Positions 56,151 through 64,000 of a stretch of 64,000 nt of DNA are shown here, one piece after another (position 1 is the first letter of the stretch; each line of letters starts with the position of its first letter). The notes under the pieces were generated by a model. The model was not told the DNA's origin, made no database searches, and saw nothing but the letters and a program-made list of their open reading frames with translations. A program made the position numbers and the translations under genes. The DNA lies in assembly GCA_934561555.1 (NCBI GenBank), contig CAKTGQ010000007.1, positions 58,669 to 122,668 of the forward strand. The letters are read 5' to 3'. This DNA comes from an uncultured Faecalibacterium sp. (GTDB lineage: Bacteria; Bacillota; Clostridia; Oscillospirales; Ruminococcaceae).

Positions 56151-56881
56151 AGAACGACCTTCTTTCCCGCAAAGGAGTACTCCAGATACTGGTCCCGCAC
56201 GGCGGTAAAGCGCCCGTGGGGCAGCGGCACCTCGGCAAGGCTTTCCATGGTGATGCTTTTGGCGGTGATGTTCTGGATGTATTCCATATTGACCAGATAG
56301 GAGCGGTGCGGGCGCAGAAAGCCCGGGTAATCTGCCAGCTGCCGGGCCAGCTCATCCATGCTGCCGCTGCTCTCGATGACAGTGCCGTCCAGCAGATGGA
56401 ACACCAGTGTGCGCCCCTGCACCTCGCAGTATTCCAGACTGTCCAGCGTAATGCGGGTCACGCCGCTTTTGCAGCGCAGGATCAGGCTGTGCTGGGTGCG
56501 CTTGCGGCACTCGGCCAGCACGGCATCGGTAAGGCGGAAAAAGCTGTCCTTCCAGATGGGTTTGAGCTGGTAATAGTAGGCGCCCACCACATAGGACTGT
56601 ACGGCAAATTCCGACGAGGAAGTGACAAAGATGATCTGCACCGCCGTGTCGTACCGGCGGATCTCCCGTGCGGCATTGATGCCGTTGATGCCGGGCATGA
56701 GTACATCTAAAAACAGCACGTCAAAGCGCACCCCGGCCTCGATATCTGCCAGAAGCTCCACGGGCTTTGTATAGGGAGTCAGTTCCAGCTGCACCCCCCG
56801 CAAGGTGCGGTACTGCTCCAGAAAATCCTGCATCTGATGCAGCAGGGCAGCATCGTCATCACAGAAAGCGATCCGGGTCAT
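56147..56881 (-). CDS. LytTR-family response regulator (AgrA-like)
   Basis: The 244-aa product has a receiver domain (~1-120) with acidic Asp8-10 and phospho-Asp59 in FLDVLMPG. A LytTR DNA-binding domain (~135-240) follows, with RPHRSYLVNMEYIQNI. It pairs with the overlapping GHKL kinase. ATG 56881 is chosen because GGAAAGGA lies upstream and the protein then starts TRIAFCDDD as in the family; 16 more codons upstream are open. LytTR targets are usually imperfect direct repeats, and I could not identify one. Confidence 0.93.
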   Translation of the reverse strand: MTRIAFCDDDAALLHQMQDFLEQYRTLRGVQLELTPYTKPVELLADIEAGVRFDVLFLDVLMPGINGINAAREIRRYDTAVQIIFVTSSSEFAVQSYVVGAYYYQLKPIWKDSFFRLTDAVLAECRKRTQHSLILRCKSGVTRITLDSLEYCEVQGRTLVFHLLDGTVIESSGSMDELARQLADYPGFLRPHRSYLVNMEYIQNITAKSITMESLAEVPLPHGRFTAVRDQYLEYSFAGKKVVL

Positions 56882-57081
56882 AGCAAAGAAATCCTTTCCG
56901 AACAATAATCTACCCCTTAACGATACCACATCCGCGCTGTTTCGTCACGTCTTTTTCGCAAAATCGCGCGATGTATCCAAGTCTTTCACATCCCCGGCGG
57001 CTGCACTGCATTCCCTTTCGGCAGAGTGTTCAACGGCGGGGCGGCTCCCTTGTGCAGAACGTCCAAAAATCGCGCTGAAGC

Positions 57082-57190
57082 TTGTATTTTGCCTGCGGAG
57101 CGTGTACAATAAACACAGAATATGTTTGCGCAGAGCAGGAGAGCGACAGACAGAGCAGATAGCTTTGTTTGGTGCGCTCTTTTTTGTTTT
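57082..57190 (+). promoter_or_regulatory. glpK: glpK promoter and leader terminator (attenuator-like)
   Basis: TTGTAT (57082-57087), 17 bp, TACAAT (57105-57110). In the ~105-nt leader AGAGCG (57140-57145) can pair with CGCTCT (57175-57180), followed by TTTTTTGTTTT. A terminator between promoter and gene suggests antitermination, as GlpP does for glycerol genes in Bacillus. The other bases between 56882 and 57082 hold nothing that I recognise. Confidence 0.65.
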
Positions 57191-57203
57191 GCGCCCAGCT
57201 TGA

Positions 57204-58724
<1,521 letters not shown>

Positions 58725-58745
58725 GGCGGAAACGATACTATAAGC

Positions 58746-58785
58746 ACACAGGAAGGGTCCGGCAGTTGCCGGACCCTTCCTGTGT
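58746..58785 (+). terminator. Long perfect hairpin after glpK
   Basis: A perfect 19-bp stem (58746-58764 with 58767-58785) with a 2-nt centre and no T-run. It may end or stabilise the transcript. GCGGAAACGATACTATAA just before it is loosely like the linker of the dispersed element. Confidence 0.65.
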
Positions 58786-58834
58786 ATGTGACCATAGCCT
58801 GCGCAGCAGAACCGCGCCTTGCGGAAGGCTGCGC

Positions 58835-59161
58835 TTACTGTACAACGGATTTATAGTAGTTGCCAAAGTCTGCAAGGGCATCCATCACCGGCAGCAGTTC
58901 CCTGCCCAGCGCCGTCAGCCCATATTCGACCCGGGGCGGCAATTCCTGATAGTCGTGACGGTAAACAAGACCGTCCTCCATCAGTTGACGTAGGCTGTCG
59001 GTCAGAACTTTCTGCGAAATGCCCTCCAGATCCCGCTGCAACTCATTGAAACGCCATGGTCTTACCCGCAGGTTGCGCAGGATCAGTAGTTTCCATTTTC
59101 CGCCGATCAACGCCACAGCGGTGGCAACCGGACAAGCCGGAAGCTCTTCCTTTGTTTTCAT
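58835..59161 (-). CDS. HxlR-family transcriptional regulator
   Basis: The 108-aa product is a winged-helix HxlR protein with ALIGGKWKLLILRNL, FNELQRDLEGISQKVLTDSLRQL (in part) and the wing VEYGLTALG. Cys10 (PACPV) is at the position used for thiol or electrophile sensing in several HxlR members. GAGAGGTGAT precedes the ATG. It is divergent from a cupin gene, a common pairing, and probably regulates it and itself. Confidence 0.93.
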   Translation of the reverse strand: MKTKEELPACPVATAVALIGGKWKLLILRNLRVRPWRFNELQRDLEGISQKVLTDSLRQLMEDGLVYRHDYQELPPRVEYGLTALGRELLPVMDALADFGNYYKSVVQ

Positions 59162-59230
59162 CGGATATCACCTCTCTTTATAAGAATAGCACATTCTGTT
59201 TTGTATGTACAGTTATAAAAAGGTGCGTAC

Positions 59231-59259
59231 TTGTCTGCACAGTCGCGTCCGTGTAAACT
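59231..59259 (+). promoter_or_regulatory. Cupin-gene promoter near HxlR-type half-sites
   Basis: TTGTCT (59231-59236), 17 bp, TAAACT (59254-59259). Two GTAC-containing sequences (TATGTAC near 59202 and GCGTAC near 59225) lie in the shared region and may be HxlR half-sites. Confidence 0.6.
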
Positions 59260-59304
59260 ACAAACAGCAAGGAAACTTGCAAAACAAATTGGAGGGTTAC
59301 GACC

Positions 59305-59658
59305 ATGGCAAACTATACAAAGATCAATGTCGGAAACGAAAACCGCGCAGAGCTGCACGACAAGCTGGCGCTGACCGGTGCAGAGGTGAGCATCAACCGA
59401 CTGCCTGCCGGTGCAGGAGTACCGTTCGTGCATTCTCATCAGCACAACGAGGAAATTTATGGAATCCTTGAGGGAAAAGGCACCGCTGTGATCGATGGCA
59501 CGGCTGTTGCCCTTACCGCCGGTGACTGGCTGAAGATCGCCCCGGCTGCCAAGCGCCAGTTTGCCGCCGCAGCCGACAGCGGGATCACTTACATCTGCAT
59601 TCAGGTGCGGGAGAACACGCTGGAAGGCTTTACGGCAACGGATGCTGTCGTCTATTGA
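59305..59658 (+). CDS. Small cupin-domain protein
   Basis: The 117-aa product is a single cupin barrel. Motif 1 is HSHQHNEEIYGILEGKG with two His and Glu as metal ligands. Motif 2 (LTAGDWLKIAP) lacks the usual fourth His near its end. Such proteins may be dioxygenases, isomerases or quercetinase-like detoxification enzymes. TTGGAGGG precedes the ATG. Divergence from HxlR suggests induction by reactive carbonyl or oxidative compounds; this is inference. Confidence 0.88.
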   Translation: MANYTKINVGNENRAELHDKLALTGAEVSINRLPAGAGVPFVHSHQHNEEIYGILEGKGTAVIDGTAVALTAGDWLKIAPAAKRQFAAAADSGITYICIQVRENTLEGFTATDAVVY

Positions 59659-59726
59659 GTGCAGACAAATGCGGTGATGATGCTGAATTTTAGGTGCATC
59701 GCCGCAGAGAATAACTGAAAAATATG

Positions 59727-59773
59727 CCCCCGGCAGGCTGCCGCCGCAAGAGTGATAGCCTGCCGGGGGTTTG
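59727..59773. terminator. GC-rich hairpin terminator
   Basis: A 13-bp stem (59727-59739 with 59757-59769) and TTT. It follows the cupin gene and also flanks the remnant at 59774. Confidence 0.75.
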
Positions 59774-59902
59774 TTATGCCAGTATTTTGTCCAGCTGGAA
59801 TTGCAGGATGCCGTCCAGCCGCTCCAGCCGTTCCGGGTCGATAGAGAGCACGGGGTGGTCGGTAAAGTGGAATGCCCGCAGCGCCCAAAGGCGTGAGGGG
59901 GA
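59774..59902 (-). pseudogene. C-terminal gene remnant
   Basis: A minus-strand frame without a start encodes about 42 residues with protein-like character (LWALRAFHFTDHPVLSIDP, then a Leu/Glu/Asp helix) and ends at a TAA followed by a terminator. The upstream part is missing because the MATE gene begins to overlap in another frame. It looks like the tail left by deletion of an older gene. The family is not recognised. Confidence 0.4.
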
Positions 59903-59904
59903 CT

Positions 59905-61281
59905 TTACTTCAGAAACTCTTGCTGGTGGGTGCGGAGCCCCAGCCCCTGCTTTTCGTACCGTTTGAGCCAGAAAAAGAAACAGACGTTTAGTAAGATGCC
60001 CACTGCCGTGGAGGTGGGTGCAGACAGACCGATCATCGTCAGGCTGGCGTTGGGCTGGATGCTCATAATATACGCCATGGGGAGGCGTACCAGCAGAGTC
60101 TGCACAAGTCCCTGTATCATGACCCAGAGCGTTTTGTCGTTGCCATTGAAGTAGCCGATCATGCTGAACAGGATGGCAGTGGCGATGGTCTCGGGTGCAA
60201 AGCCTTTGAGATAGGCGTAGCCGTTGGCAATGACAGCAGCATCTGCCGTAAAGAGACCGGAGAGAGCATCACCCTTGAACCACACCAGTGCAAATACGGC
60301 GCAGCCGAACACCAGACCGATGCCGATGCCGGTGAACATGGACTGCTCGGCGCGTTTTTTGTTGCCGGCGCCCACGTTCTGCGACACAAAGGATGCCATG
60401 GACTGCATCAGAGAACTGGGGATCAGCATGGCAAAATTAACGATTTTGCACGCCACACCGTAGCCGGAAGATGCTTCCAGCCCCAACCGGTTGACGAAGG
60501 CGCAGAGTGCCAGAAAGGAAAGCTGGGTCAAAAACTCCTGCAAAGCCAGCGGCAGACCGATGCCCAGAAATTTTTTGCACTGGGAGTTCAGCTTGAAGTC
60601 CGAGCGATGGAGTTTGAAGGGCAGCTCCTTCTTCAGCAGCATCACGACTGCGCAGACTACACTGACAGCCTGTGCCGCTACCGTAGCAATGGCAGCACCG
60701 GCAGCATCCAGATGAAAACCAGCCACCAGTACCAGATCGCCAATAACATTCACAATGCAGGCCACCAGCACAAAGATCAGCGGAGAGCGGCTGTCGCCCA
60801 GACCGCGGAAAAGAGCCGAGAGCATATTATAGGCCACAATAAAAAAGATGCCGCCGCCGCAGATGCGCACATAACTGGCGGTCAGGTCTAAGGCTTCGGC
60901 AGGAGATTGCATCAGGCTGGAAATAGGCCGGGCAAAAAATACCAGCACCACGAACAGTGCAGCTGCCAGAAGGGTGAACACAATGGCTGCCCCGCCAATG
61001 ACCTGCCCGATATACTGCGGTCGTTTTTCGCCCAGATAGCGGGCAATGAGCACTGTGACGCCCATGGCAAGCTGGGTGACAACAAAGGTGACGAGGTTGA
61101 GCACCTGACTGCCGGTGGAAACCGCAGACAAGCCCGAAGTGGAGCCAAAACGCCCCACCACCAGAAGGTCTACTGCGCCGTAAGCGGCCTGCAGCACCAG
61201 CGCACCCAGAATGGGCAGCATGAAAAAGGCGAGCTTTGGCAAAATGCTGCCTTGGGTAAAATCAGTCTTATCGTTTTTCAA
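59905..61281 (-). CDS. MATE-family efflux transporter under MarR control
   Basis: The 458-aa product has twelve membrane segments in two MATE halves (LVLQAAYGAVDLLVVGRFGS and FLTQLSFLALCAFVNRLG). It exports drugs or metabolites by ion antiport. I prefer the TTG at 61281, which follows AAAGGAAAG and gives a protein starting MKNDKTDFTQGSILPKLAFF (in part, 19 residues); the ATG at 61347 lies inside the marR gene. It overlaps marR by 14 bp, so it is in the same operon and presumably derepressed by the MarR ligand. Confidence 0.92.
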   Translation of the reverse strand: MKNDKTDFTQGSILPKLAFFMLPILGALVLQAAYGAVDLLVVGRFGSTSGLSAVSTGSQVLNLVTFVVTQLAMGVTVLIARYLGEKRPQYIGQVIGGAAIVFTLLAAALFVVLVFFARPISSLMQSPAEALDLTASYVRICGGGIFFIVAYNMLSALFRGLGDSRSPLIFVLVACIVNVIGDLVLVAGFHLDAAGAAIATVAAQAVSVVCAVVMLLKKELPFKLHRSDFKLNSQCKKFLGIGLPLALQEFLTQLSFLALCAFVNRLGLEASSGYGVACKIVNFAMLIPSSLMQSMASFVSQNVGAGNKKRAEQSMFTGIGIGLVFGCAVFALVWFKGDALSGLFTADAAVIANGYAYLKGFAPETIATAILFSMIGYFNGNDKTLWVMIQGLVQTLLVRLPMAYIMSIQPNASLTMIGLSAPTSTAVGILLNVCFFFWLKRYEKQGLGLRTHQQEFLK

Positions 61282-61723
61282 GAGAATCTTTCCTTTCGCA
61301 CATAATCGCATAAAATTTTTCCAGCGTTTGGATGGTGCACGCTGCATCCTCCTCGGAAATGCTGTCCAGATACGGGAGCAACTGCGAGAAGTAGTCCGTA
61401 TTGTACTTCTGAGAAAGTGCCTGCCCGCTCTCGGTGAGGAACAGATAGGTCACGCGGCCATCCTCAGAGGATACCTGTTTTTTCAGGTATCCCTTGCGCT
61501 CCATCTCCTTTACGGTGCGGGTCACACCGGGGCGGGGCAGGTTCAACGCATCGCTGAGATCTGAGATCTTCGGCTGGATGCCACGGGTCTGCAATTTCTG
61601 AATGACATCCAGACACTGGATATAGGAGGACGTCACACCCTCCGGCAGGGCAGGCAGCATCTCCCGTGCCCGCTTTGCCAGATAGCAGGCATCCAGCAGC
61701 TGCTTGATCAGTTCGATGGTCAT
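61268..61723 (-). CDS. MarR-family transcriptional regulator
   Basis: The 151-aa product has the MarR winged helix with KISDLSDALNLPRPGVTRTVKEM (in part), KGYLKKQVSSEDGRV (wing) and long N- and C-terminal dimer helices. GGAGGGAAATTTCATT precedes the ATG at 61723. A 9-bp inverted repeat covers its promoter, so autorepression with the overlapping MATE gene is likely. The inducing compound is unknown. Confidence 0.93.
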   Translation of the reverse strand: MTIELIKQLLDACYLAKRAREMLPALPEGVTSSYIQCLDVIQKLQTRGIQPKISDLSDALNLPRPGVTRTVKEMERKGYLKKQVSSEDGRVTYLFLTESGQALSQKYNTDYFSQLLPYLDSISEEDAACTIQTLEKFYAIMCERKDSLEKR

Positions 61724-61743
61724 AATGAAATTTCCCTCCAAAC

Positions 61744-61798
61744 AATTATCAAAGGTAATTAACATTGATAATTATATAGAGCTGCCCGGGAATGTCAA
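61744..61798 (-). promoter_or_regulatory. marR-MATE promoter and MarR operator
   Basis: On the minus strand TTGACA (61793-61798), 16 bp, TATAAT (61771-61776), both consensus. AATTATCAA (61744-61752) and TTGATAATT (61765-61773) form a perfect 9-bp inverted repeat with a 12-bp centre that touches the -10 box. Confidence 0.88.
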
Positions 61799-61882
61799 GC
61801 CTTTTCGAAAAATATTTGCGGACGCTGCATTTTTGATTGTCTGTCCTCTCTGCGGTTCTGTGCTGTCTATTTGTATAAACAC

Positions 61883-61921
61883 AAAAGGCAGGATACCATC
61901 ACCACGATGATACCCTGCCTT
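61883..61921. terminator. Hairpin between marR and the recombinase gene
   Basis: A 16-bp stem with two G-U/A-C positions (61883-61898 region with 61906-61921) and A/T flanks. It separates the mobile-element side from marR. Confidence 0.75.
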
Positions 61922-61953
61922 CACTTATTTCGGTTCTCGTTCTGTACCGCACA

Positions 61954-63456
61954 CTACAAAAAATCCCCAGACCGAATGGTCTGGGGATGTGGTGGAGCAT
62001 TGTCCACAGCACTCGAACCCAACACTTCCTCACGGGTGACCGTTTTGGCATCGTCCGTGAAGTTGAAATTGAGCACGACCCGGTCATCAAAGACGTAGAC
62101 CGAGTTGACAAAGGTATCAATGATTTGCCGCTGGTGCTCCATGTCTCTCATGTCACCCTTGCGGAATTTTTCAAACCAGAACCGCATCCATTCGCGGGTC
62201 AGGACGGGCTTTTTCAGTTCTTCTTCCAAAATGCTGGTGTTCAGGGCTTCTTTCCGGGCTTCCAGCTCGTCCAGCCGCTGCTTGGTGGTCGGGGTCAGGA
62301 TGCCCTGTTCAATGGCTTCCAGAAGGTTTGCCAGCCGCTTCTCTGTATCCCGCAACTGGTCTTTCAGGACAGGCAGCCGGGTGTTCTCCTGCTGCTGGGC
62401 TTCCATGATCAAATCTATCAGCCGTTCGATGATTTCATCGCTAAAAATCACTTTAATAGCGGTCTCCACCACGAACCGTTCCAGCGGCTCTTTGCGGATG
62501 GCTTTCAGGTCGCAGTGCGCCTTGCCGTGGCGTTTGGCGTTGCCGCACTTGTAGTAATAGTAGGTGTTTCCCATGTGGCTGGTGCCGCTTTCGCCGCCCA
62601 TCAGGGTGCCGCACTTGCCACAGAACAGCTTGGTCGTCAGCAGATAGCTCACATCCTCTTTTGCAGGCCGACCGTGGGCGATCTTGTTTTGCTCGAAACG
62701 CTGCTGCACCCGGTCGAACAAGTCTTTGTCAACAATGGCCGGAATGCCGCCCGGCGTCACGATGTCCTTGTAGCGGTATTCGCCGATGTAGCGGCGGTTG
62801 CGGAAGATCTGGAAGAAGCTGTTCTTCACGAACGGCTTCCCGGTGCGGGTACGCAGGCCGCGCTCGTTCAGGGAGGCGGCAATCTTCTCAGCCGGTTCGC
62901 CGTCGGCATACCGGGTGAAGATCTCCTGCACGATGGGAGCCGTCTCCGGGTCGATATGGTACAGCCTGTCCTCCTTGCCAATGGTGAAGCCCAGCGGAAC
63001 GATACCGCCGTTGTACTTGCACTGGAGGGCATTTTCGCGCTCACCGCGCGCTACTTTCAGGGCAAGTTCGGCGGAATAGTATTCCGCCATGCCGATAAGC
63101 ATACTCTCCACCATAATGCCTTCAGGCCCCTGCGAAATGGGTTCCATGGCAGACACCAGATGGACGCCGTTCTTTTCCAGCTGGTACTTGTAGTTCACGG
63201 CATCGAACCGATTCCGGGCAAAGCGGTCGAGCTTCCAGACCAGAACTACATCGAAGATTTTCTTTCCGCTGTCTTTGATCATCCGCTGAAAGTCCGGGCG
63301 GTCATCCGTTTTGGCAGAGTAGGCACGGTCAATGTAGGTGCCGACCACGGTGATACCGTTCTTCTCGGCGTAGTCCTTGCAGTCGCGCAGCTGCCCTTCA
63401 ATGGACGCTTCGCGCTGGCTGTCGGAAGAATAGCGGGCGTAGATTACGGCGGTCAT
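61954..63456 (-). CDS. Large serine recombinase
   Basis: The 500-aa product has a resolvase/invertase catalytic domain (~1-145) with YARYSSDSQ (nucleophile Ser10) and LVWKLDRFARNR. The recombinase domain follows (~160-270, with YRYKDIVTPGGIPAIVDKDLF in part), then a zinc ribbon (FCGKCGTLMGG ... YYKCGNAKRHGKAHC), a coiled coil (~345-410) and a C-terminal region. Large serine recombinases integrate and excise phages and conjugative or mobilisable elements. The length (500 aa) fits this family. AAGGAGGTGC precedes the ATG. The last ~9 residues come from terminator DNA, which may be an addition. It marks the edge of a mobile element that goes on past the window. Confidence 0.93.
   Translation of the reverse strand: MTAVIYARYSSDSQREASIEGQLRDCKDYAEKNGITVVGTYIDRAYSAKTDDRPDFQRMIKDSGKKIFDVVLVWKLDRFARNRFDAVNYKYQLEKNGVHLVSAMEPISQGPEGIMVESMLIGMAEYYSAELALKVARGERENALQCKYNGGIVPLGFTIGKEDRLYHIDPETAPIVQEIFTRYADGEPAEKIAASLNERGLRTRTGKPFVKNSFFQIFRNRRYIGEYRYKDIVTPGGIPAIVDKDLFDRVQQRFEQNKIAHGRPAKEDVSYLLTTKLFCGKCGTLMGGESGTSHMGNTYYYYKCGNAKRHGKAHCDLKAIRKEPLERFVVETAIKVIFSDEIIERLIDLIMEAQQQENTRLPVLKDQLRDTEKRLANLLEAIEQGILTPTTKQRLDELEARKEALNTSILEEELKKPVLTREWMRFWFEKFRKGDMRDMEHQRQIIDTFVNSVYVFDDRVVLNFNFTDDAKTVTREEVLGSSAVDNAPPHPQTIRSGDFL
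61957..61988 (-). terminator. Terminator overlapping the recombinase stop
   Basis: On the minus strand ATCCCCAGACC and GGTCTGGGGAT pair around a 4-nt loop, followed by TTTTTTG. The T-run runs into the TAG stop, so the last codons of the gene are the terminator. Confidence 0.85.
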
Positions 63457-63597
63457 GGTTGCACCTCCTTGGCAGTATGTTCGGGTTGCCTTTATAGTAT
63501 CGAGTTAAGCGCAGCTTGTCAGCAATCTGCGAGCAGATTGAAATGTGAAAATTACGAAACGCAGCGAAAAAGGGGAGAGCAAGAATCGTCCCGTGGC

Positions 63598-63627
63598 CAC
63601 AAATTTTCAATTCTTGAAAATGTTGTG
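63598..63627. other. Inverted repeat upstream of the recombinase
   Basis: CACAAATTTTCA and TGAAAATGTTGTG form an imperfect inverted repeat around TTCT-type bases within the 275-bp gap between the recombinase and the small membrane protein. It could be a recombination, transfer or regulatory site. The remaining gap (63457-63597 and 63628-63731) holds no gene that I can support. Confidence 0.4.
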
Positions 63628-63731
63628 CCCTTCCGGGACTGCACTTCTGCAACGCTCCCGCGTTTTGAAGTGTTCTTGTTGGGGCGTGCCTGCCCCAGAC
63701 CCTGCTGGAAACGAGTACAGCAAACTGGAGG

Positions 63732-63884
63732 TTATCGTTTGTTTTTCATATTGCTAAAAGTAAGAACAACGCAAACAGCTATAACTACTGCTGCGACGAT
63801 TAAAAGCATATCGTTATGAAAATACAGACTCAATAACAACAAAACCAAATCTATGATTTGCAAAATTGGTAATAATTTTCTCAT
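63732..63884 (-). CDS. Putative 50-aa membrane protein on the mobile element
   Basis: The frame starts MRKLLPILQIIDLVLLLLS and ends TFSNMKNKR, with two hydrophobic segments (~5-21 and ~26-43) around a short polar turn YFHND and a basic tail. GAGGAGGAAAAGTAG stands before the ATG, an excellent ribosome site. It is on the same strand as the recombinase and upstream of it. An inverted repeat lies at its likely promoter. The family is unknown to me. Composition is AT-rich like the rest of the element edge. Confidence 0.65.
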   Translation of the reverse strand: MRKLLPILQIIDLVLLLLSLYFHNDMLLIVAAVVIAVCVVLTFSNMKNKR

Positions 63885-63924
63885 CTACTTTTCCTCCTCA
63901 AATTCTTATTTGTTGAACTAAGCC

Positions 63925-63939
63925 GAGTATACCATACTC
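63925..63939 (-). promoter_or_regulatory. Inverted repeat at the small membrane protein promoter
   Basis: GAGTAT-ACC-ATACTC is a perfect 6-bp inverted repeat. On the minus strand it contains a TATACT -10 box with a weak -35 (TGTTCT) 17 bp upstream. It has operator form. Confidence 0.55.
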
Positions 63940-64000
63940 TCCAATGAAAGAACACCCCCGATATAGTGAAATTTTGCCATTTTCCTGCGTACGTGCGTAC

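Noticed and set aside
62000-62030. tRNA-like ACTCGAACCC sequence
   Set aside because: It is inside the recombinase coding end and no cloverleaf can be drawn around it.

Overview
The window reads as a stretch of chromosome from a fairly GC-rich, low-redundancy gut Clostridia, most like Faecalibacterium or a close Oscillospiraceae/Ruminococcaceae relative. This is inferred from the gene set: pectin-derived uronate catabolism, acetate kinase, a HrcA/CIRCE-type clpB, many strong AGGAGG ribosome sites, Tat-type lipoproteins and a large serine recombinase. No rRNA, tRNA or CRISPR array was seen. The first gene is cut by the left edge.

Layout. 1-5.1 kb: end of a DUF5685 gene, a J-domain protein, a Ser/Ala-rich lipoprotein, a TetR regulator with its own operator, a polytopic membrane protein, a GntR/FCD regulator and a PAP2-like membrane protein. 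5.2-10.2 kb: a HAD phosphatase, then a complete four-enzyme route from unsaturated uronate to pyruvate plus glyceraldehyde-3-P (kduI, kduD, kdgK, eda), with the GntR operator repeated in front of both the regulator and eda. 10.3-16 kb: a CorC/CNNM protein, a Tat-lipoprotein with BspA-type leucine-rich repeats, and clpB under a CIRCE element with a small leader ORF. 16.2-21.7 kb: a three-gene signalling operon (PAS-GGDEF-REC-HD-GYP protein, Tat-lipoprotein solute-binding protein, hybrid histidine kinase). 22-23.7 kb: enolase followed by two tiny hydrophobic peptide ORFs. 24-30.6 kb: a MATE pump and a complete branched-chain amino-acid ABC transporter (liv). 30.7-35.3 kb: asnA, degV-purA, rplM-rpsI.

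35.5-40 kb: an operon of a membrane protein, a TtcA-like thiolase of tRNA, alr and lepA. 40-48.7 kb: a seven-gene surface-polysaccharide operon (phosphoesterase, two Wzz-like proteins, two GT2 and one GT4 glycosyltransferases, an acyltransferase). The second Wzz-like protein carries a degenerate GGDEF domain. 48.8-54.7 kb: zinc-ribbon protein, an AT-richer secreted protein, ackA, tmcAL and a GltD-like flavoprotein. 54.9-58.7 kb: an AgrC/AgrA-like two-component pair and glpK. 58.8-61.8 kb: HxlR/cupin pair and a MarR-MATE operon. 61.9-64 kb: edge of a mobile element with a large serine recombinase and a 50-aa membrane protein.

The most unusual items are (i) a dispersed intergenic element with a covarying hairpin and possible pseudoknot, found near full length at about 22.0 and 54.7 kb and as 3' fragments at 30.6 and 31.8 kb; (ii) the Wzz-degenerate-GGDEF fusion, which together with the bifunctional c-di-GMP protein suggests nucleotide-second-messenger control of the cell surface; and (iii) the paired micro-ORFs after enolase. 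All functional statements come from reading sequence motifs; no database search was possible.
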